From JAZKFP01 sp040386355 (GTDB lineage Bacteria > Pseudomonadota > Gammaproteobacteria > Pseudomonadales > UBA6940): a stretch of DNA of 9,228 bases. Below, piece by piece: positions 5,453 to 9,228 of this stretch (position 1 is the stretch's first letter; each line of letters begins with the position of its first letter). The stretch spans positions 1 to 9,228 of the forward strand of contig JAZKFP010000129.1 in the NCBI GenBank assembly GCA_040386355.1, read 5' to 3'. The translations under genes were made by a program, and so were the position numbers. The notes beneath the pieces are model-generated. The model was not told the DNA's origin. It searched no databases and worked only from the letters and a program-made list of their open reading frames with translations.

Positions 5453-5506
5453 TGTAACAAGTGTAACAGTTGTAACGGTTGTGACACCTGTTACGGGTGT
5501 TACAAT
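5453..5506. repeat. Six 9-bp repeats between the ATPase and 56-aa genes
   Basis: Units start at 5453, 5462, 5471, 5480, 5489 and 5498: TGTAACAAG, TGTAACAGT, TGTAACGGT, TGTGACACC, TGTTACGGG, TGTTACAAT. The period is exactly 9 bp. The first three carry TGTAAC and the last two TGTTAC, its inverse-complement-like form, so the set has partial dyad symmetry around the fourth unit. The ATPase stop codon lies inside the last unit. The array ends 15 bases upstream of the 56-aa gene's start, so it is well placed for an operator or iteron set. The cysteine-rich peptide it encodes on the plus strand is an artefact. Confidence 0.8.
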
Positions 5507-7275
5507 GATTTTTCTATCGTTCTCTTTACTTTCATGTGGCTGGTATCTAAAGATTTTGCAATCGCCCGAAATGAAAGCTGTGGATTGTCGTTTTTCATAT
5601 CGAGAATTTGTTTCTCCAGTAGTTTTTTCTCCGTGGTCGTAGCTTGCCTTAAATGTTCCGACTCGTCACCATAGCCTATAAATTCAAATTTTAAAAAATT
5701 TTCAGGCTGGTCTATGCGACAAACGATAATGTTGTCGGCCTCATAATATTTGGGGGTTGCTCTGGCCTTCAACTGTTTTATATATCGCGTTCGGCCATCC
5801 TGGTGACTTGCTCCAATCGTGAAAACACTATCGGAAAAATTTGCCAGTTGTTTACTTCCCGCTAAATCATTAATACTGAGAGGAGCATCGTGGGGTCGTT
5901 TTGGCGTATGTGCCAATATCAATATTGATAGGTCATATTCCCTTTTAAGCTCAACTAATTTTCGCATTAAAGGCAGGGCATCTTTCGCCGTCTCAGTGGA
6001 TTGAGTTTTTAGAAAAGTGATATTATCTACAATTAGAATTTTGCACTTATATTTTTGTAATTGTGTTTCTAATTCTGTAAATAATTTGTCTTCAAAATCT
6101 TCATAGTCGGTGTACTGAGTATTGATAACAATTCTTTTAAATAATGGATCGAATGAATAATTGTTCTCGTAATTTTCAGAGTACCGCTTTTGGAATTGCT
6201 TATCACTTAGCTCGAAATCCATATAAAATATAACTTGCTGTTGAGCTTCTAATCTAAACCCTGGTATCTGTTCTCCTCTACTAATGGAATTTCCAATTTG
6301 AACTGCAAGAATTGACTTTCCAACATTGGTATCTGCAAAGAGAATACATACCTCTCCCTCATGCCAAAATTCGCTGAATAACATTTTTGGTACAGGCTTG
6401 AGTTTCGCGTCGTCAAGGCACTGGCTACCAGTTCTCAATTGTATTAGTGAGTGGATAGGAGAAACTAATTTTTTCTTATAAGAAAAACGCGGAGTTTCAT
6501 AAGAATAACCACTTCTAAAACAACTTGATATTTCGTCACGTTTAAAATCTTCTCGGACAAAAATATTTTCCGCATACACAACTGAGGTGTCGAGGGGCAG
6601 TCCCGAGCGACTACATTCTAACGCTAGTTTAAACACATAGGAATTTCTGCTGCCATCTAAAAACGAATCAGAAAGATTTACCGTAAAGACGGCAGCAGCA
6701 AACAAAATTTGATCCTTAGTAAGGGTGTTCAAAAGATATGGACCGACATTGCTATGCGTAAAAATTTCTTTATCACTTCCTAAAAACATGAGTCTTGAAA
6801 CGTCCTTGCATTTCGTATCGATAAATCTTTGGTAGTTGAGAAAATAGTAATATCCTAATTCAGTAAAGTGTTTATTATGTAAACTCACATCTGGCGAAAT
6901 TTTTACAATAACTTTCAACCCTCTCCCACCTGGACTGGTAAATGCAACTAAAGTGAACCGATCTGCGTGTATTTGCTTCTTTAGCAAGTCCAAATCTGGT
7001 ACATTATCAAAATCAATTTGAATCAGTCCCGTGTGACTTACAAAATTTTTGCCTATCCTGCTTCCGTTAAAAACGCCAGAAAGAGTTACTGCAGGCAGCT
7101 TCTTTTTCATTGCGTCCTTCACAGCTTTGTCCTCCTCTCCTCGAATCAAATCCACCTGAGTTTTCAACTTCTCAGTTTCAACTATTTTGATTAGTTCCGC
7201 CAGCGAGACAAGCGAATTGGTTTCGTCGAAAATGCTCGGGTAGTAGGACAGCTTAAATGTGTCTAGGGCGCTCAT
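5500..7275 (-). CDS. VirE_N (BT4734-like) - RepA-type AAA ATPase fusion
   Basis: This is a 591-residue, two-part protein. Residues about 1-180 match the VirE N-terminal/BT4734-like domain: HTGLIQIDFDNV at 81-92, FTSPGGRGLKVIVKI at 112-126, and a later VSRLMFLGSDKE segment. This domain is considered primase-like in fold. Residues about 295-520 form a RepA-like hexameric ATPase: Walker A ADTNVGKS (314-321), a conserved FYMDFELSD (350-358), Walker B ILIVDN (413-418), LILAHTPKR (452-460), and DLAGSKQLANFSD (470-482). Residues 555-591 look like a C-terminal helix-turn-helix. Such fusions serve replication of Bacteroidota plasmids, prophages and integrative elements. The start ATG overlaps the stop of the upstream HTH gene (ATGA) and has a G-rich stretch (aaaggggg) just upstream, suggesting translational coupling. 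All key ATPase residues are intact. Confidence 0.88.
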   Translation of the reverse strand: MSALDTFKLSYYPSIFDETNSLVSLAELIKIVETEKLKTQVDLIRGEEDKAVKDAMKKKLPAVTLSGVFNGSRIGKNFVSHTGLIQIDFDNVPDLDLLKKQIHADRFTLVAFTSPGGRGLKVIVKISPDVSLHNKHFTELGYYYFLNYQRFIDTKCKDVSRLMFLGSDKEIFTHSNVGPYLLNTLTKDQILFAAAVFTVNLSDSFLDGSRNSYVFKLALECSRSGLPLDTSVVYAENIFVREDFKRDEISSCFRSGYSYETPRFSYKKKLVSPIHSLIQLRTGSQCLDDAKLKPVPKMLFSEFWHEGEVCILFADTNVGKSILAVQIGNSISRGEQIPGFRLEAQQQVIFYMDFELSDKQFQKRYSENYENNYSFDPLFKRIVINTQYTDYEDFEDKLFTELETQLQKYKCKILIVDNITFLKTQSTETAKDALPLMRKLVELKREYDLSILILAHTPKRPHDAPLSINDLAGSKQLANFSDSVFTIGASHQDGRTRYIKQLKARATPKYYEADNIIVCRIDQPENFLKFEFIGYGDESEHLRQATTTEKKLLEKQILDMKNDNPQLSFRAIAKSLDTSHMKVKRTIEKSL

Positions 7276-7607
7276 TGTACACCCCCTTTTTTAATTTTCA
7301 GAGATTCAAATCCACCGGCCTCTATTTCGTCCTTGGTAAGCTTTCTGCCTTCCATAAGCCAAAGAGTTAAGTCTGCTTTTTTAAAATACAGCTTTTTACC
7401 TCTCTTAATAAAAGGGATTAAATTTTTGCTTGTAAATCCGTAAAGAGTTTGCTTCGCAAGGTTTAAGAATTTACTGGCTTCGTCTACCGTAAATATCTCC
7501 TTAGAACCCGCTGGTGGCTCCTCAATTGCCTCATTTAAAACTTTCCGGATTATTTCTTGAATTAGTTGTTCTAATTCGCTGTGCGTGGTCAGGATAATTT
7601 TGCTCAT
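7272..7607 (-). CDS. Excisionase-like helix-turn-helix protein (HTH_17 type)
   Basis: The gene encodes 111 residues. Residues 38-86 form the domain: FTVDEASKFLNLAKQTLYGFTSKNLIPF, then the wing IKRGKKLYFKKADLTLWL, typical of the MerR-like/excisionase HTH_17 group. Residues 1-30 are a charged helix (ELEQLIQEIIRKVLNEAIEE) often seen at the N-terminus of Bacteroidota versions. These proteins act as recombination directionality factors or as transcriptional regulators of integrative elements. The gene overlaps the ATPase start by 4 bases, so the two are co-translated. A perfect 9-bp inverted repeat sits 7 bases upstream of its start and is a candidate autoregulatory site. The integrase lies two genes upstream on the same strand, which fits a role in excision control. 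Confidence 0.82.
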   Translation of the reverse strand: MSKIILTTHSELEQLIQEIIRKVLNEAIEEPPAGSKEIFTVDEASKFLNLAKQTLYGFTSKNLIPFIKRGKKLYFKKADLTLWLMEGRKLTKDEIEAGGFESLKIKKGGVQ

Positions 7608-7613
7608 ATTGTT

Positions 7614-7640
7614 ATTTTTGACAAATTTTCAGTCAAAAAT
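7614..7640. promoter_or_regulatory. Candidate operator: perfect 9-bp inverted repeat before the HTH gene
   Basis: ATTTTTGAC (7614-7622) and GTCAAAAAT (7632-7640) are exact inverses separated by 9 bp. Half-site centres are 18 bp apart, close to two helical turns, as expected for a dimeric regulator. It sits just upstream of the HTH start at 7607 and downstream of the unknown gene's stop at 7682. No T-run follows on the minus strand, so an operator is more likely than a terminator. An 8-bp palindrome GGGTACCC (7661-7668) and a G-run lie between it and the upstream gene. Confidence 0.55.
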
Positions 7641-7681
7641 GAGCGGTGGGGGGGATTGGTGGGTACCCGATATTATTATGG

Positions 7682-8653
7682 TTATTTCTTAACGGTGTTG
7701 TTTATCTTATCAATAATCGATTGACAGCCAAGCTTTTCAAAATAATTTCTTACAAATTGCAGATCTGAAATTGTTTGGCTATCTGATAGACTTAATGGTG
7801 ATCCCAACTTTTTATATATTTCAGTATTCTTGATATTACTTGCTTTCGTCTGTTTGCCAGTAACGAATTGGATAAATCTGGCTATTTCTGTTCGGTCTGC
7901 ATTAGAAGCATTAACTCCAATTTCGTCTAGTAAATAAGAAATTGCCAACACCTGCCGTGGTAGTGTGAAGCCTTTATCATTTTCTTCCGGTTTAATGTTT
8001 GTGGACTGGTGATCTAAGAATCTTTTAACCAGGGGCAGATGCTTGTAGTCTAAAAACTCCTTGTATTTGATACAAATTTCCTCCAGGAAAACTTTGAATT
8101 TAAGAGTATCCCCTTCAAAAGTTGCTCCGTGGTGATAGCTCAAAAATTCATTTATCTCCATGATATCGGTGAAATATAATTGTAGAGAATAAAACAGGTC
8201 ATAGTAAGCCTCGTCAAATTTGTGCAGTTGATAAGAAGATCCATATTCAATTACAGTTGCAAAAAGAGCATCTCTGTTTTGGATTAAGAAGTATTCCGGG
8301 ATAGGAAAACGATCAAGACTCCTAGCAAGCGCCAAATCGCTGGGGTATCTACTTACCTGGTAGTTATCAAGGTAGTCACCGTTGGTGCCATCAAATGCGA
8401 CAGTAAAGACTTTATTTGAAATTAATATACTCTCAAGTGCAGGCTTGAATATATCGAGAATAAAACGCCTGTCGAAGTCTTTGAAATTTATAGCCAAATG
8501 TTGAAAAATTAAGCCAGTATCTATTGTATATTTCCCAGCAGCTTCAATGGAAGGATTTACCATAAAAATTATTCTGTTTTTGTCTGGTCTATTTGAGTCT
8601 TTAATATCATAGTTTCCTACAAGGCTTTTAAAACTTTTGGTAAGCTCTACCAC
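7682..8653 (-). CDS. Unknown protein with a C-terminal domain common in Bacteroidota element genes
   Basis: The frame gives 323 residues from GTG 8653. A TAG lies directly upstream, so no longer form exists in this frame; an ATG at 8563 (residue 31) is the other plausible start and would give 293 residues. I see no signal peptide or membrane segment. The N-terminal two thirds are not recognised. Residues about 228-320, from FTLPRQVLAISYLLDEIGV through RTEIARFIQFVTGKQ and NTEIYKKLG to DLQFVRNYFEKLG, follow a pattern I recall as common at the C-terminus of small Bacteroidota accessory proteins, including RteC-like ones. The gene lies between integrase and excisionase-like genes, where such proteins often occur, so a regulatory role in the element is plausible but unproven. 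Confidence 0.65.
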   Translation of the reverse strand: MVELTKSFKSLVGNYDIKDSNRPDKNRIIFMVNPSIEAAGKYTIDTGLIFQHLAINFKDFDRRFILDIFKPALESILISNKVFTVAFDGTNGDYLDNYQVSRYPSDLALARSLDRFPIPEYFLIQNRDALFATVIEYGSSYQLHKFDEAYYDLFYSLQLYFTDIMEINEFLSYHHGATFEGDTLKFKVFLEEICIKYKEFLDYKHLPLVKRFLDHQSTNIKPEENDKGFTLPRQVLAISYLLDEIGVNASNADRTEIARFIQFVTGKQTKASNIKNTEIYKKLGSPLSLSDSQTISDLQFVRNYFEKLGCQSIIDKINNTVKK

Positions 8654-8749
8654 CTATTACGATGGCTTTTGACGCTTTGGCATTCGATATTTGCAAGTTT
8701 CGGGACTTTTATTCCATCTGGAATTGTTTCCACTAACTCTAATTGCTTT

Positions 8750-9228
8750 CTACAAAATGGCCTTGCTTGCTTCATCAAGTACATTATTTCCGAAACTTTC
8801 CAAATATATCTGGGTTGTTTTTTCGCTGTCGTGTCCCATCGCTTCACTAATAACAGAAGTGGACACCCCACTATTTTTCATTATGGTTGCATAGCTATGC
8901 CTGGCGACGTAGGTGGTTAACTCAGTTTTAAGCTTAGCTAGCAGACCTAATTCTTTGAGATCGGCATTTGTTTGTCTTAACATTTTCACTTTTCGATTAT
9001 ACATTGATTTTGGAGTCTTGTGGTGCTCGCTGAAAATTGGAAACACATAACTGTCTTTATTAAAGTGGGTAAGTGGATAGTAATAATTCAGAATATCTTG
9101 CACAGGTTCTAGAATACTGATGTTAAACAGTTCATTAGTCTTACATCTCCTATAATTGATTCGCTGCCCCCTAATATCTTTCCACTTTAAACCGGCAATA
9201 TCAATAAAATTCATGCCTCGACAATAAA
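8750..9228 (-). CDS. Tyrosine recombinase/integrase, C-terminal catalytic domain (runs off right edge)
   Basis: The frame is open to base 9228, so the N-terminal arm- and core-binding domains lie outside; an ATG at 9214 is internal, because the codons before it (YCRG) belong to the conserved box. The visible 158 residues hold the catalytic set: Arg3 in YCRGMNFIDIAGLKW, Lys29 in YRRCKTNE, the box TYVARHSYAT with Arg109, His132 in MGHDSEKTTQIYL, and the nucleophile Tyr141. The first position of the H-x-x-R box is tyrosine (YVAR), as in many Bacteroidota integrases. The stop is in the expected place, about 16 residues after the nucleophile, so this end is intact. It would catalyse integration and excision of the element together with the excisionase-like protein. 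About 96 bases without a clear gene separate it from the next frame. No attachment site was identified. Confidence 0.9.
   Translation of the reverse strand, partial: YCRGMNFIDIAGLKWKDIRGQRINYRRCKTNELFNISILEPVQDILNYYYPLTHFNKDSYVFPIFSEHHKTPKSMYNRKVKMLRQTNADLKELGLLAKLKTELTTYVARHSYATIMKNSGVSTSVISEAMGHDSEKTTQIYLESFGNNVLDEASKAIL

Noticed and set aside
5047..5506. CRISPR or minisatellite coding repeats in the two short arrays
   Set aside because: Units of 9-10 bp are contiguous without spacers and lie between genes, so iteron- or operator-like arrays fit better.
5450..5674. Cysteine-rich plus-strand frame (MCNKCNSCNGC...), metal-binding look
   Set aside because: The C-x-x-C pattern comes from the 9-bp DNA repeats; the rest is antisense to the ATPase gene.
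5819..6004. 61-aa plus-strand frame
   Set aside because: Entirely antisense to the conserved ATPase core.
8647..8920. Frames of 67-83 aa on both strands around 8647-8920
   Set aside because: They overlap the integrase catalytic end out of frame; the integrase motifs are decisive.
8654..9228. Attachment site or tRNA target next to the integrase
   Set aside because: No tRNA-like sequence and no direct repeat pairing with another part of the window were found; the element end may be outside.

Overview
The window looks like an accessory, integrated-element region of a Bacteroidota chromosome (the exact genus cannot be named from the sequence). The reasons are the protein families present: a VirE_N/RepA-type ATPase fusion, an excisionase-like HTH protein, a Bacteroidota-style tyrosine integrase with a YVAR box, and a lipoprotein with acidic residues after its cysteine. 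Start codons also lack strong Shine-Dalgarno sequences.

Layout, left to right. Positions 1-794 (minus) hold the N-terminal quarter or so of an MmeI-like type IIL/IIG restriction-modification enzyme, with an intact D-X9-E-X-K nuclease motif; it runs off the left edge. Positions 795-1524 are non-coding but contain a perfect 13-bp inverted repeat, a composite hairpin and a convincing plus-strand intrinsic terminator just upstream of the next gene. Positions 1525-2162 (plus) hold an exported DUF1036-type protein followed by a tiny lipoprotein. From about 2345 to 4497 there is no gene on either strand. It is filled by a diverged long tandem array: five recognisable units start at 2821, 3124, 3550, 3850 and 4271, with spacings of 303, 426, 300 and 421 bp, preceded by more decayed material.

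From 4581 to the right edge all genes are on the minus strand and form an integrative-element core. In transcription order they are a tyrosine integrase (cut by the right edge), a 323-aa unknown protein, an excisionase-like HTH protein, a VirE_N-RepA ATPase whose start overlaps the HTH gene's stop (ATGA), a 56-aa HTH-like protein, and a ribbon-helix-helix-like protein. Two short-period phased repeat arrays lie in the gaps: six 9-bp units at 5453-5506 before the 56-aa gene, and about ten 10-bp units at 5051-5147 before the RHH gene. They resemble iterons or multi-site operators and make 5000-5510 a candidate replication, transfer or partition control region.

The core resembles replication/mobilisation modules of Bacteroidota mobilisable elements, but no relaxase is present in the window. 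Where downstream element genes might be expected, the 2.2-kb AATT-rich tandem array begins about 80 bp after the RHH stop. That array, and the two phased arrays flanking the small HTH gene, are the least explained parts of the window. The restriction enzyme and the exported-protein pair may be cargo or chromosomal flank; no attachment site was identified to decide this.
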